Shown: piece after piece, positions 32,720-44,867 of the stretch
Position numbering within the stretch: the first letter of the stretch is position 1
Layout of the letters: the number at the start of each line of letters is the position of its first letter
Assembly: GCF_002865645.1 (NCBI RefSeq)
Contig: NW_020194638.1
Span: 1,667,974-1,731,973 of the forward strand
Length of the DNA stretch: 64,000 nt
Direction of reading: 5' to 3'
Source of the DNA: Hyaloscypha bicolor E
Taxonomy: Eukaryota > Ascomycota > Leotiomycetes > Helotiales > Hyaloscyphaceae
Position numbers and translations under genes: made by a program
Notes under the pieces: model-generated
What the model saw: only the letters and a program-made list of their open reading frames with translations
What the model was told of the DNA's origin: nothing
Database searches by the model: none

Positions 32720-34359
32720 AGCAAGCTGTGCAGTCCCTCGGCAGCGGCTGTCCTGCCTTCATCATAATCGCACATCCCAAGCATGTCCCCCAAGCAGAAT
32801 CTCCTCCTTGAGTTGCGATCCCCACACCATTGGCAAGCATCTCGTCCGTCTCTGTCTCTGAATACTCGAGCTGATAAGTTGAGGTGTTCGAAGCAAACGT
32901 ATATTCGCTGTTCGGAAGATAAACGATCATAATCTTATCGGTAGCGTTACAACCAAAAAAAGTTGCTCTCTTATTCAATCCTTGGGATATGAATGTCTCG
33001 ACGGAAGGAATGAACGGCATCCGCGTAAGACCATGATTGAATGACTGAACGTACGTGGTCAAAATCTCGGTCCCGTTGGGCCAACCGCCAGCATCATTGG
33101 AATTGTCATTGACGAGAATGACTGAGACGTTGCGCGCAGGCTGGAGCAAAGGAAAGATAGGGTTGTTCTGCAGAGCTTCGCCGCCATCCACGAGGCTAAG
33201 ATTCTCCTGTGCTGAGATATTGTTGGCGATATTGGGCGTAGCTGTCGAGGAGATATAGTTGTAGAAAGGGTTCTTGTATGTGGCGTACAGATCTTCGGTA
33301 GTGAGCTCATGTACATCATTGATGATTTGAGCAAGGGTTGTGTCCAAATTGGTGCTGGAATTTTCGGCCACTGGAACGTCGAAGCAGACGTTGTTGAAGA
33401 GATTACTGGAAGTTCCCAGGATATAGCCAAGGTTATCATAATTCGTTGTGCATTTTCCCGTTGCTCTTCCGCCACTCATTGGGGTTCCTAAGTATTTGGT
33501 CGGCGTGAAGGCGCTGACATCACTATCCCAAGAACCGAATTCATAAGGTGTGAACTCGTAGGTTGTGGCATTTGGGCCTGGAATGCAGTCACCAAGCCAG
33601 ACTTTCGATCCAAGCGAGGTGATGACCAGAAAAGGAACGGAGTATGAGGTAAAGCTCGAAAGGCTACTGACTGACGACAACGTCGTTGAGACTCCGCCGT
33701 ACGGGCCCAACAGAAGCTGATAACTTAGCAAACGTCCCCAGGGATCGGTGAGTGTGGTGCGATATCCAGCAGCCTCCTTGCCAAAGACGTCGGCGATAAT
33801 TTCAGCATAAGCGATGGCAACCAGAAGGAACGCAGGATCAAGCAGGCTGTCTTGGAAAGCTTGCTTCCAGAGGATCTCCTTGAGATACGTGATGGTAGGG
33901 TAATTGTTGCCAGCCATGGAAGACAGTAGCCAAGATCCTCCGGACAGCCCAGCTTGGTATGTAAGGGCTTGATAGAGGCCAGACGTGCTTACATCACTGT
34001 CTCGGCTGTCAAGCCCTTGAATCACACCAGCTCCAGAAAGCAAGCTTCTGTAGCCGCCTCCTGAAGTCGTCAAAGCTACCTGCTCAACGTCAAATCCTCC
34101 CGTCTTACTCTCACTCACTCGAAGTACTTACGGCTGGGAGTTCGGCAGTCCCAAAACCTGAATTAGTCTTCGTCAACCAAGCTTTCAAGGACTCATCAGC
34201 GATTACTTTTCTCGCCACTCTATACGTTTCTTCGTCGTCAGAAAGGCCGTTGGCAGGTCTCACTAGAGACGTCGTAGGGCAAGTTTCTGACTGAGGCACA
34301 TATGTTGACAAAACTGAAGATGCGGCAAGCAGCAACGATAGCAGGAGTGGGGCGAGCAT
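32694..34359 (-). CDS. Secreted lysophospholipase (phospholipase B family)
   Basis: There are two exons, 34132..34359 and 32694..34079, with an intron at 34080..34131 (GTAAGT...GAGCAG) rebuilding ELPA-VALTTSGGGYRS. The product is 537 residues. A signal peptide is present (MLAPLLLSLLLAASSVLS). Family landmarks are the oxyanion loop SGGGYR at about residue 83, the nucleophile motif AGLSGGSW at about 120-126, and the catalytic Asp in LSLVDGGEALQNNP. Paired cysteines (CLGC, CTAC, CFAKYC) close the C-terminus. Fungal PLB enzymes remove acyl chains from phospholipids and lysophospholipids outside the cell or at the wall. This one stops soon after the cysteine cluster, without the Ser-rich GPI tail of wall-bound relatives, so it is probably freely secreted. 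It has numerous N-x-S/T sites. Confidence 0.92.
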
Positions 34360-35859
34360 TTTAGCAGCAAGCCCTCAAACGAAAGATTGAATTGATAGAG
34401 TGGGGGGACGTGGAGAAGAGAGCCAGTAGAGGGGGAAAACCTTTGATATAATGCAACAAGCGACGGTAAGGTCGGAGAAGGAGATTCAAGAAAGGAATGG
34501 TATCATATCTGGTTTTTGTGCAACTCAATAAACCCCGCATTAGGGAGTACAGAACTGCCTATGTGATCACGGGCTCCCTCGTCTCGAACAGGCATGCCCC
34601 GAATGCACTGCCATCTCCCCACTGGTTCCCCACTGCTGAAGATCACCAGCCCAGTTTGCATATTGAGAGTTGGAACATCCAGGAACGTAGTACACAATGC
34701 CGTCTTGGCTTGGCGCCCCGCATATTCCTGAAGGATCTGCTGGACTTATTGGGGAAGTTGGTATGAAAAATGCCATGTGTTAATTGAAGACTAACAGTTT
34801 TGAGGGCGATCAGAAGTGTCACAAGGTGTACAAGCCTGGACAGGGAAAGGCGTCGGGATCTGGTGGGGTGGGCCGGAAGCAGGCTCTGCGCCGAGGCGTT
34901 GAGTGCAGATAAGCTTTTCTTTTTTGCATTTGATTCTGGACACAAGTCACACAGCTCGCACAAGTTCACACTTGACGTTGAAACTGGCCAGCCGAACCTC
35001 GGGTGTGGCAAGTTGTGGCTGAGAGTGGCTTGACCACTTCCAGCAATGCCGAGCTTGAGGCGAAAGACTTCGCCCAGTAAAGAACTGCGTCACTTTAAAA
35101 TGATGCCTCATGATTAGAAACACAAGCGTAAAATATCTCAGGCATAAATGGTGGATCTATCAAATCTGCGCACCAAACTTTGTCTGCCGGCAACGGAACG
35201 ACAAAGAATTTTAGGATCCAACCTTCACTTTCACGGCACATCGTTGAGCCCCAAGATTCCTCTCCAAAGGTGGTACCAAACGGAACAAATAGCCTGTTGG
35301 CGGTGGCATTGCAAAACTCCCATCGGCTTTCGCATCCAGGGTATCTGATTCCGACGGCCTAAGCAAACGTCATTGATACCATGATATTTGAGCTCTCTCT
35401 TACAGCTGATAAGATGTCATCCTTCTTTTCAAATTCAAGACGATCTCGCCCACTCTTCACACAACTGATCACATCTCTCAACATCCCCCTTACATTCAGC
35501 CCCCAATCCGCAAACAACTCCAGCCCAAAGTCTAGACTTTCCTCATGTTCTGCATGCACCTCTGCGCTACTTCAATTGACAGTAGTTTACCAGCTCCGCA
35601 GCGACACCCCCTGGCTTCAATCCTCAACCATCCCAACCCCCTTTACCTGCCCAAGGTAAATGCCTCCCGCCACGCCGATCGAATACTGTAGGTATAAAAT
35701 ACCACACTCTCAGGGCCCCTAATCCAAACACGCCGTATAACTCAAGACTCCGTGTATAAGTGAAGCGGAGAGTGAGTGTACAGTCGGTCCGACACAACAC
35801 CGTTAGAACAGTCCACCTTTTACGCCCATAAGAACTTTTTAACCCATAACCGAAATTAA
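34360..35859. other. Intergenic, no gene firmly supported
   Basis: The lysophospholipase promoter lies at the left. On the minus strand around 34567-34776 an open frame reads ADPSGICGAPSQDGIVYY and GCSNSQYANWAGDLQQW, which looks protein-like and could be an exon of a small secreted protein. I found no start, signal peptide or second exon, so no gene is called. Confidence 0.35.
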
Positions 35860-36360
35860 TCAATACTAAGTCACGCAGTTACGGAATAGAATAATGAAAA
35901 TAAAATATATTAACCCGAATTTTGAAGTATATAGACGATTTGTACTTTTTTAATTTTTGACTGTTTAAAAAGTGAAAAATATTATAGGAAAGTCACGTGC
36001 GCTTAAGTAAATAGTATATTAAACTTGGATTTATAAGGCCCCTTAAACTTTTATAAGCTTCCTATATATAGTAGAAGCTCAAGTTTCAAGAGTTACTACT
36101 AAAGAGAGTATAAAGTATTAAAAGTCCATAATTTTAATCACGTGTGGCCTCGTGACACTATACGAGGCGTGATTTTTAACTACATAAAAACGCGAAAATT
36201 TCTATACGAGCTCGTATAAAAATAACCACTTGCTTTATAACTCCCGTAATATTAAAGATTTTAAAAATGGGACAACGGGGAATTAATTGATATAAAATAT
36301 ATGGTAATTCCGATTAATACGATTTAGATTAGTTAGTATTATTGTAGACTTTCTTTCACT
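35860..36360. repeat. AT-rich island, probable mutated repeat
   Basis: About 500 bp are strongly A/T-rich with frequent TATA, TTTTTAA and TATATTA runs, no open frame and sharp borders with normal-composition DNA. This is the look of a transposon copy degraded by repeat-induced point mutation. No terminal repeat or residual domain is recognisable. Confidence 0.45.
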
Positions 36361-37123
36361 TTGTCGTTATTGTTTCGGACCGACTTGTAGCACGATCTCA
36401 CCGAGGGGCATTTTCGTCCCCTCCAACCCCGCTTTTAGACGACGAAGACTACACGCGAGCTCGATATTCAGGCCCTCGTACTCGATATCTTGAGGTACGA
36501 GGATTAGGAGGGTGCTAGAGGTTGGAGAACGTGATTTGAGGTGTGGCGATATATGGGCGGAGATAAATTGTGAAATACACCAGATAGGAATCGGAACCTA
36601 AAGGTAATGAAATGAGGATTGTAGTTGAAAGATAGAGTAGAATACAAAAGAGGTTGTTTGAAGAAAGGCATATTGTGCAGTGCGAAGAGATCTAAATCTG
36701 AGGTTATTTTGTATTTCAAGTCGAAAGTCAAGCTGGAACTTCATTTTATTTCAAATATCGTTTGGCTGACACTACAAATTTTGATTCAATCACCAAACCT
36801 TCAACGGGAATTTGATACTTTTGATTTCTTTATTGCTCTATCAAGCTACGTGCACACTTTAGGTGTGCGCCATTCCGGCATATGTAACTTTTATGCCTTT
36901 AATCAGGTAATGCTCTCCGATGCTGGATGAAAGCCATGCAATGCAAACCACATAAAAGCACTCCTCTGGACAAAGATGCGTCTCAAACGAAAGAGGAAAA
37001 GGTCTATGCAAGGTACCACCATGCCCATAACGCCATTCATGATCGTCCGTCGTCATGAAAGTATGCACCACCAACGCCATTGCCATGCACGAAAATTATA
37101 ACCCATACCACCAGCTCCCACCC
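36361..37123. other. Intergenic, 3' flank of MET16
   Basis: No gene recognised. The part nearest 37123 is probably the 3' UTR of the PAPS reductase gene. Confidence 0.5.
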
Positions 37124-38059
37124 TCACGCAGTCACAACAATATCCTCAAAGTGCTCCTGCTTAATCTCCACCTGCTCCAGCATCGCCACCAACTCCTGCT
37201 GCTGCCGCTTCTGCTCAGCTTCATACAAGAACTGCGCATACTTGCTCCGCTTATTGTGAATCCCGCACTCCGTCTTCGCAGTTCCCTTCCAGCGACCCGC
37301 ACGCTCGTCCTCACCCTCCTTCACCGGCTCCGTTGAATGCCAATCCCCAACACTCTTGTATCCACGATTCAACAGCTCATTGTATGGTACATTGTTCTCC
37401 TTGATGTACTCTTGGACTTGGGCGAAAGACCAGCTGGCGAGAGGGTTGATCTTGATCAGGCCGCCTTCGACAATCTCGATGATGTCGAGCGACTCTCGCT
37501 TGGCTCCTTGCGAGCGTCGGCGGCCAGTGAATATTGCGGCGACTGAGAGATCGGCATATGCCCGTTGTGCGGGCTCGACTTTGGCGGTGTAGTCATAATT
37601 GTCGGGATTGTGCTTCCAGAGCTCGGTGCCGTGCTTGGCTTCGAACTCAGCGGTGGTGTTGACGCCTTCGGGCTTGTAGACGTGGAGATTGATGTTTGAG
37701 TAGCGTGCCTTGATTTTCTCTACCAAATCGAGAGTTTCTTGAAAGTGGTAGAGCGTGTCGAGGAAGATCACGTCAATTGGCGCAGCGGAGGGTGTCTCTT
37801 TTTGTAGCTTGGACAGGAGGTCGAGCGTGACAAGGCCGGTCAGGCCGAATGCGGTGGTTTGGTAAAGGTTCGGGAATGTGATTTTTGCCCAGCGGAGGAT
37901 GTCAATGGGAGCCAGGCCATTGAGCGTGCTGTTCAGAAACTTGAGATGTGGCTTGGTGAGATGAATGGTAGGCAGTTGTCCTGAGGAGGATGAGCTGGAC
38001 GCGCCAGAGGCGTATCCCGACTCAAGAGTTGAGCCAACGGGTTCATCTTGATGTCCCAT
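37124..38059 (-). CDS. met16: Phosphoadenosine phosphosulfate (PAPS) reductase
   Basis: A single exon of 311 residues from ATG at 38059 (MGHQDEPVGST). An upstream in-frame ATG at 38119 would add 20 residues and cannot be excluded. The enzyme reduces PAPS to sulfite and PAP with thioredoxin as donor, the step after ATP sulfurylase and APS kinase. The adenine-nucleotide alpha-hydrolase fold is visible: TTAFGLTGLVTLDLL (the PP-loop-like SFGADGAVLL position), IDVIFLDTLYHFQETL, FTGRRRSQGAKR, the KINPLASWSF segment and the hallmark catalytic cysteine in ECGIH at about residue 265. No Fe-S cysteine pairs flank ECGIH, as expected for the PAPS-using fungal form. The last ~40 residues are a Gln/Glu-rich helix. 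SER2 is the next gene upstream, on the same strand. Confidence 0.94.
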   Translation of the reverse strand: MGHQDEPVGSTLESGYASGASSSSSSGQLPTIHLTKPHLKFLNSTLNGLAPIDILRWAKITFPNLYQTTAFGLTGLVTLDLLSKLQKETPSAAPIDVIFLDTLYHFQETLDLVEKIKARYSNINLHVYKPEGVNTTAEFEAKHGTELWKHNPDNYDYTAKVEPAQRAYADLSVAAIFTGRRRSQGAKRESLDIIEIVEGGLIKINPLASWSFAQVQEYIKENNVPYNELLNRGYKSVGDWHSTEPVKEGEDERAGRWKGTAKTECGIHNKRSKYAQFLYEAEQKRQQQELVAMLEQVEIKQEHFEDIVVTA

Positions 38060-39375
38060 TATGCTTATATTTGTTTGATCCTGAGGTTTTGATTGTACTA
38101 ATATAGGAATTGAATACAAGGCGAGTTGCGTATACGAAAGGCAGAAGTGGGCAATGGTGTAATCCCCTAGATCGATGGCGTGCTTGAGAAGGACTCGCTT
38201 GAGAGAGAGAAGGCCCGCGACGAAAGGTGTGAATGAGGACGGACTCTCTCGGCCCGGCTAACAGTGAATAATGGAGAGTTGCAAATATGACGTCTCACAA
38301 AGGAATCCCACAAATAAGGAGCGGGCGAAGGGTGTTTATAACAAAACAGCCACGGAAACACAAAGAGGGGAGCTGGGAAATTTGTGGAGCTGGAGCACAT
38401 CATCTTGCCAATGGGGGTCGGTTTCTAATCAAAATCCCACTTAGCTTTGGCCCCTCAGAGGCCCCCCCGCAGGCCACATTTCTAATGCTTCACTCGAAAG
38501 CATTCTGCCGACTTCGCCATCGATGATGGCTTTGCGCCTCAAGCCGTTTTGCATCTCAGTCACGCCATCCACGCTAGGGCGAAAGGGGGATGGACGCTTA
38601 GAAATGAACATGAAGCGAGAAAGTCGACAGGGGCAGCAGATTCCTGATTGGGTGGTCGCCACTTCCTTCAACCTCACGCTTTTTGTGCTCCTTCTCTTCA
38701 GATAAGGTTGTGGGCGCATTGGACTCTACTCACAAGATCTGCTTGTGTCACCCGTACCTAGAGTATAATAAATAGGCTGCAGCTTTTTCAATTTATTTCA
38801 GGCACAATTGGGACATTGAGTTTGGACCTGCAGGGCTTCACTTGGCCTGCTGGGTGGGCTTGCCGAAAATTTCGGCAAATCCAGGAACAGACGGATGCAT
38901 TTGGAGAGGAAGCACGCAATATCCCGTGACTGAAGCCAGTACGATTGAGGGTCGGAGAAACTCGCAAGGGCGAGTCGAGCGATGTAGCGGGGCAGTTCTG
39001 CAAGCCCCAATCAGCCTTGCCCCGCGAGGCTGAAGTGGGGGAGGCTGCGGATGGACTTGCCCGAGCGAGGAAACCCCGGAGAGCACGCAATAATGATTTT
39101 GGGTTTGAAGCGAGGGGCTCAAGACTCGATTTCTTCATCAAGACGTAGACCCCATGGATACGAAGGAATCGCAGATGGTGACAGACGAATGAGAGAAAGT
39201 TTTGTTTGCGATTTCCCTTGTCTTCAACTCCGTGCTCGATTCATGTCTCCAGATCTCCATCTATCCTTTATTTCAACATCATTGTCTAAGCAGGAAAAGA
39301 AAGCCTGATGACAAGCAAAGATGAAACTTCATCTGCAAAGCATGACAGAAACATGTTTTCCAGCATGGCAACCAA
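38060..39375. other. Intergenic: MET16 promoter and SER2 3' flank
   Basis: No gene recognised. The MET16 promoter is expected in about 38060-38450. I looked there for a CACGTG box and for the Neurospora CYS3 palindrome ATGRYRYCAT and saw neither in perfect form. Confidence 0.5.
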
Positions 39376-40800
39376 TTATCGGATCAATGTCTGAACCTCC
39401 TCTGCGGTCAATCCAAAGATATGCAAGAGATCCAATAGACTGTCTCCATTCAACCGAGCTTCAGCTTCCATTTGAACAAGCGGCTTGGCATTCCAGGCGA
39501 CTCCCAGTCCGGCTGCTTTCATCATCAGCAGATCATTTGCGCCATCACCCACAGCAATAACTTGCTCCAATGGCACTTTCTCCTTCTCGGCGATCTCGAG
39601 CATCAAATCGCGTTTCCTCTCTGCATTGACAATGGTTCCAACCACTTCTCCAGTCAACAGATTGGTTGTGGGGTCAGAAGCAATCGTGTTTGCAAAAGCG
39701 TAGTCGAGTCCTAGGTGGTCTGCAAGCCACTGAGTAAGAGGAATAAAGCCGCCGGAGAAAACGGCAGTCTTGACACCCATTCGCTTCAGCCCTCGAATGA
39801 GTTCCTTGACACCCTTCGTTGGGGTGATGACTGTCCTGAGCTTCGTGAAAATATCCGCCTCGACACCTTTCAGCAACATGACCCTCTCCTTGAATGACGA
39901 AGAGAAATCCAATTCTCCATTCATAGCCCGTGCTGTGATGGCAGAAACCTTGTCCTCCACTCCAATAGACGCAGCAATAAGATCAATGACTTCCTGCTCG
40001 ATGAGGGTCGAATCCATATCAAAAACTACCAACCGCGGATATCGTCGGAGCACAGTGTCTGCCTGCAGGATCACATCGACGTTCCATTCTCGCTCAAATC
40101 GGTAGATCAATTCATGCTTACGTAGGTCTTCAAGTGTAAGGTATGTGGGGTCAGGAGTTGGCGAGACCGTAAGCTCGACGATGGCGGGATGGGTAGGGTT
40201 GTCCAAGCAGCGGTGGGATGAGATCAGCGTCTCGGAGCCTTGCCGGGTTGGCAGAGAGGCGATGAGGTGTAGAAAGGACGTCAGGCATAGAGGAGATATG
40301 TAACTGCCGTATAGATGATCGAGTGGTTCTGGGTCTGGTGGAGGAGGTTCGAGTGGGAAGTTGGACAGTGTGCGAACTGGTGCGAGATTTGGAGGAAGTT
40401 CGCGCGATTTGGCCGTCAACGCCGGCGATGGTGAGCGGTCGGGTGGATAGTCGGTGATAGTTGCTCGAGGGGCTTTCGTCTTGTAGATCAAGGTTGCGAT
40501 CAGTCGGTCAGAACGATGTCCGGGAGCAGGCTGACAATTCGTATGCGACAAGGTGTGGTTGAGCCCGCTGTCGATGATCTTTGGAGGAGATTTCGGCGAG
40601 GGGACTCCGTTGTAGGGGTGGATAGTCTTTGGAGCATCGATTTTGGCATTTTGAATGCCCTCAACTATGCTGTCAATGCCTTGGTGTCCGTCTTGCTGCG
40701 GGGGCCGGTACTGCTGATGTTCCTGCAGATAGGAACGGCTGCGCATGTTCGTACCGAAGCTTGGCCGGCCAGCTCTGGTTGGGGTATCAATATCCGCCAT
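39376..40800 (-). CDS. ser2: Phosphoserine phosphatase
   Basis: A single exon of 474 residues. The C-terminal ~215 residues are a complete HAD-type SerB domain: nucleophile motif FDMDSTLIEQEVID with Asp at about 261, GELDFSSSFKERV, motif II in TAVFSGGFIPL, and motif III/IV in VIAVGDGANDLLMMKAAGLGVAW. It removes phosphate from L-phosphoserine, the last step of serine synthesis in the cytosol. The N-terminal ~250 residues are longer than in bacterial SerB; the first 60-150 are Pro/Ser-rich and disordered, followed by a region (HLYGSYISPLCLTSFLHLIASL) that looks structured. Serine is the precursor of O-acetylserine and cystathionine, so it links to the sulfur genes on both sides. Start ATG at 40800 (MADIDTPTRAG). 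Confidence 0.94.
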   Translation of the reverse strand: MADIDTPTRAGRPSFGTNMRSRSYLQEHQQYRPPQQDGHQGIDSIVEGIQNAKIDAPKTIHPYNGVPSPKSPPKIIDSGLNHTLSHTNCQPAPGHRSDRLIATLIYKTKAPRATITDYPPDRSPSPALTAKSRELPPNLAPVRTLSNFPLEPPPPDPEPLDHLYGSYISPLCLTSFLHLIASLPTRQGSETLISSHRCLDNPTHPAIVELTVSPTPDPTYLTLEDLRKHELIYRFEREWNVDVILQADTVLRRYPRLVVFDMDSTLIEQEVIDLIAASIGVEDKVSAITARAMNGELDFSSSFKERVMLLKGVEADIFTKLRTVITPTKGVKELIRGLKRMGVKTAVFSGGFIPLTQWLADHLGLDYAFANTIASDPTTNLLTGEVVGTIVNAERKRDLMLEIAEKEKVPLEQVIAVGDGANDLLMMKAAGLGVAWNAKPLVQMEAEARLNGDSLLDLLHIFGLTAEEVQTLIR

Positions 40801-42159
40801 GACGATTTGATTTCACAGCTCTGGCACGATGTTTGGAGAAGGTCGTTGTCGAGGGTTGGCGATGGAGGGGTCGGCGCTTTCATCAGCCAGCTTCGTGTGA
40901 CGGCTGGGTTCGCTTGCTGGCCCTTGCCCAGGGGGCTGGATCGACAGGGGACTAAGGTGCCGATGACATCGATTTCGGAGTTTTTCCGACTTACTTCTCA
41001 GCCTCAGACCCTCTTCTTTTCTTCCTCATTTGTCCGGCCATTGAATCGTAGTGTGCTTGTAGAACCGAGAATGGTTGATTGAAGTTGTTGTGGGACCTAG
41101 AACGTGAGTCACGTTGATGCAAGGAGCTGGCAGATGCACGACGTTTCCAACCTCCTCGATTTTGCCTATTCTGATGTCCCACTATGGACTCTTGTGTAAA
41201 CCACTGCTAAGCACAGAGCCCTATGTCACACGAGTGGGTGGCTTCTGTAGGTAGGGTCTGCTTCCCTCTGCCCTCCTGTCAGACCAGGTGTTTTCGTGGG
41301 AGTCTCGTGAACTCGGCCTCTCTGCTGACTTCTCGCCTGATAATCCATCTTCCTCCACCCCCCCGCCCCAAAAAAAGCTTAAGGATGCCGACATCGAGAG
41401 TGATGGCGACCAGCTCGCTAAGCCACAAGCACTACAGCAGCTCAGGAAAGCTGTCCATGGCTGTCAATCTACAGGAAGCTATTTTTGCGCTTGTTAACAT
41501 GACATACGGTAAGTCTCACGTTATTGCGAGCACAGGGCGCATAGGAAGCACATATTATTTCTTACTTCACTTGCAAGCCAGTTTCTCCTTGAGAGAATAC
41601 TGAGAACAAGACACTGTATCTTCTGTTCGTTGTTTTCTATTAATGTAACACTGATCTGAAATTCCGAGGAAGGTAACGAAGCGGAGTTGAACTGGCATCT
41701 TTCGCATGCCGTGATCCTGATCGAGATTCCCTACTTCGCAAGCGGAGTCAGTTTGGCCTGCCGTATGGAAAAGGAACCAACAAGCAACCCGTTCTGTTCA
41801 TGAGACTTCCTTGTTTCTTTTCTTCCCCCTTTCCCCTGTTGAATTGTAGCCTTGAGTTTATCAATGCTGCTTAAGGTAGGTACTTTCGTAACTACTACCG
41901 AATTTTCTCGGTTAATTCGATACAGTCATAAGCCTCCTCGTCTCTCATCTGCATTTGTTACGAGGTAATGATTTACGAACGAGTGAGAACTGATAAAAGG
42001 ACATTGCTGCCAATGATATGATGATAAGGGATACGCATACATGTGCCCTCTCTATCCTATGCCATAAAATACCTGGAGTGATTTTTATCAAGCACTAGCT
42101 CCGTGTTCCTCGCTATCCAAGCCCTTATTTCAATAAATATCAGCTATAAATACATTCCA
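40801..42159. other. Intergenic, no gene recognised
   Basis: The SER2 promoter (40801 to about 41200), then about 900 bp without recognisable coding sequence, then the 3' flank of the next minus-strand gene. Confidence 0.55.
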
Positions 42160-44867
42160 TCAAGGCTCTTGAGTCTCATCATCCATCTTCTCAGCCTCAG
42201 CTGCACTCACACTCTCAGAAGTCTCGGTATTTATCGGCTCGGCCGTCTCTACATTCTCGTCGATTTCCCTTAGCTTAGACGCGGTTGGCGGTGGCTTGTC
42301 CAACGACTTCTCCAAACCTTCTAACAAATCCAGGTAGTTATCTTCGGCCTCTGCATTCTCAAGTACCGGAGTCGGCTCTGGCTCGGTATTTTCTAGCGAT
42401 ACTGGGTCCTCGGGTTCGGTTTCCTTTGGTGCTTCCCCCATCTCAGTTGGGATCGGTTCGGCAGGACTTTCTGTCCGTGGCATGGGAATTTGTTCTGTGG
42501 GGATTTCGGGAGCTGCGATTGGCGACTCTGGCCCTGCAATTTGTGCATTGCTCGCATTTTCCTCCATATCTAGTAGCATCTCCTCTTCTTCCTCTTCTTC
42601 ACGCAACAATTCTGCAGAAGCAGTGGCTTCGGTTGCAGTGGGTTCTGGAGGTGGCTGAGGAATCTCCGTTGGAGCTGATTCCGCTGTCTCAAGAAGCATC
42701 TCTTCGTCAAGGTTTTCTTTCTCCACTGCAATTGCGACAGGGTCCTGTTGTGGTGCAGGAGCAGAGATATCAGAGAACGGGTGGGCCACTGTCGGTGATT
42801 CAAGGGGCGATGTAAGAGCAGAAGTAGTTAAAGCAACATTTTTCAATGGACTTCCAGACTGACCTTCTGATTTCACCCGCTCGGTTTGAATCATTGGATG
42901 AGGGCGAGGAAATTCAAGCCCGCTCATAGATGTTTCACCAAATCCAAGGCTTGGAACCGTTTTGATGCCTGTAGCCGCCAAGGGAACAGGTGATGTCGGC
43001 TGCGGGGGCTTGGAAGGTGAGCTCTGATTATCAACAGAGCCTTCGTCGTCTTCACCATCGTCTCCGTCCTCGCCATCTTCATCGTCATCTGATGCCGCCA
43101 TCGATCCATCGCCCATTTCTGTGTCTTCATTATTCGTCGGTGTAGCCTCAGCGTCATTCTCAATCTTTCCTCCCTATGGTGGCCGTTAGTAACAATCTCG
43201 GAACACATCCAGTGAAGAACTTACATCGGCACCCACAGTACCGTCAGCCCCTTCAATGACTGGAGCCGCCCCCTCCATAGGTAGAGATGTAGGCACGCTA
43301 GTAGGGGCAGCGGCCTTCTTCTTTCTGCCTCTTCCAGCTGCTCCTTTAGCTTTCTTTTTGGATGACTTTTTGGATCTAGAAGGCGTAATTTGTTGAACAG
43401 CAAACGGATCCACGGGTGCGGCGCTTGGACCTGGGAAGACGGTCTGCGAAATCACCTTTCCTTCCACTTTTTGGCCATGCGAGGCAATCACATCCTGCAC
43501 ATACTCATTTCCAGCCGCATCGATCCTTTTTACTGTATTTTTCGTCAAAGTCGCTGCCGGTGCAGTAGTCTTTGCTGTCATGGTGATCAGACCCTTCCTC
43601 CGTTTGGCTAAGTATTCAACATCTGGTCCTTCCATATGCCGGGGTACTTGTTTCCACGCCTTCGCAGTAAAGCCCCTGTCTTTCGTATCGTCATCTTTCT
43701 TCTCTGGTTTGTCCCCAAGAACAGCTTCAACATCAGCCTCCTCTTCCTCCGGCGGCGCTGGGCGTTTGTATATCCTCCCTGACCGAGCGGCACGCAAAAG
43801 ATCCTGGCTGTGTTGGGGTAGTAGATGTGAGTCTTTGGGCATTCCATGCGGAAGTTCTACAGCCCATATATCATTTTGAGATGTGGTGTTCTCTTGAGTC
43901 GGTGGCGGTGCTACAATAACATCGTCGCGGCGCCAGTGTCGAACAGGGAGACCCTCAAAAATATCATGATCGACGTAGCCTGTACGATTTTGACGCCTGT
44001 CTCGGTTTCTGTTCGAATACTGCATATGCAGATCAGTTGAGGGTTATTGCATATGTTCAATGTGCCACTTACGGTTGGAGCCATGTCTCCGTTCTGGGTG
44101 CTATTAACAGACAGCGAGCCGAACCGTTTCGGGGTGGTGACTCGGGCAAGGGGGGACGCTATAACGGACGGCAAGGTAGGTAATGTGACTCGAGAACAAA
44201 AATTTCCTAAACCGGGTTTCGAGAACTGTTGACTCCGAAACTGCAGATCAAACGAGCCAACGTAGACTGGCGCAGAGCTTTCGACGGGGTCTTCAGGAAC
44301 TTTGAGCTGCGAAGAAACAAATGTATCGAGCTTGGGATCCTCGTTTTCGTGGAAAGCTTCAGTGTTCGAAAATGTCAACGGTCGATCCTTAAGACCGGGA
44401 ACACGTAGAGCCTTGGGTGGCGGCGATGAAGGCTGAGCTATAGCTCCCACAGCATTAAGCCTTTTTTGCCGCAGGTATGGGAATATGGGCACGTCCGAGG
44501 CCGATGAGCATGAGCTGCGGTCCGAAAGCTCTCGAAATTTGTGCTTCTGTCCGTCACGGTGAGCGACTATCGGAATGTCGGAGCCAATTCTATCCTCTGA
44601 TTCTCGACTGGGGTCTTTCCTCAGATGTGAACCTGTGTGTGGATGATAGGGCGCGAAAGGGGCATCCCCTGAATTCGAGGGATCTTGTGTCTGGGGGTTC
44701 TCGGCCTTGAACTTCGGAAGGCTATCTTCTCTTTTGCGCTTCGCAACCCGGGAGGGAGAAGGTTGTGGTGATTTGATAGGACCGTCGCTCGAAGAGGAGG
44801 GTCCTTTGTAACTTAATAATCTGCGACTTGCTCGCACTTTGCGCCCAGAAGCTGTGGTCGAATCCAT
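42160..44867 (-). CDS. Large conserved nuclear-type protein of unknown function
   Basis: There are three exons: 44073..44867, 43225..44019 and 42160..43173, giving 867 residues in phase (introns of 53 and 51 nt, GTAAGT donors). The N-terminal third is basic and Ser/Pro-rich with an SRVAKRKRED nuclear-localisation-like run. The middle contains the best-conserved-looking stretch (YVDHDIFEGLPVRHWRRDDV, then WAVELPHGMPKDSHLLPQHSQDLLRAARSG), followed by a lysine block (SKKSSKKKAKGAAGRGRKKK) like an AT-hook or NLS. The last ~330 residues are strongly acidic (DDDEDGEDGDDGEDDEG) and Glu/Pro-rich. Basic centre plus acidic tail suggests a chromatin or transcription factor role, but I recognise no family. 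Start at 44867 (MDSTTASGRKV); an upstream ATG at 44888 adds seven residues. Confidence 0.75.

Noticed and set aside
34567..35011. Small secreted protein gene on the minus strand
   Set aside because: One protein-like stretch only; no signal peptide, start or second exon could be linked to it.
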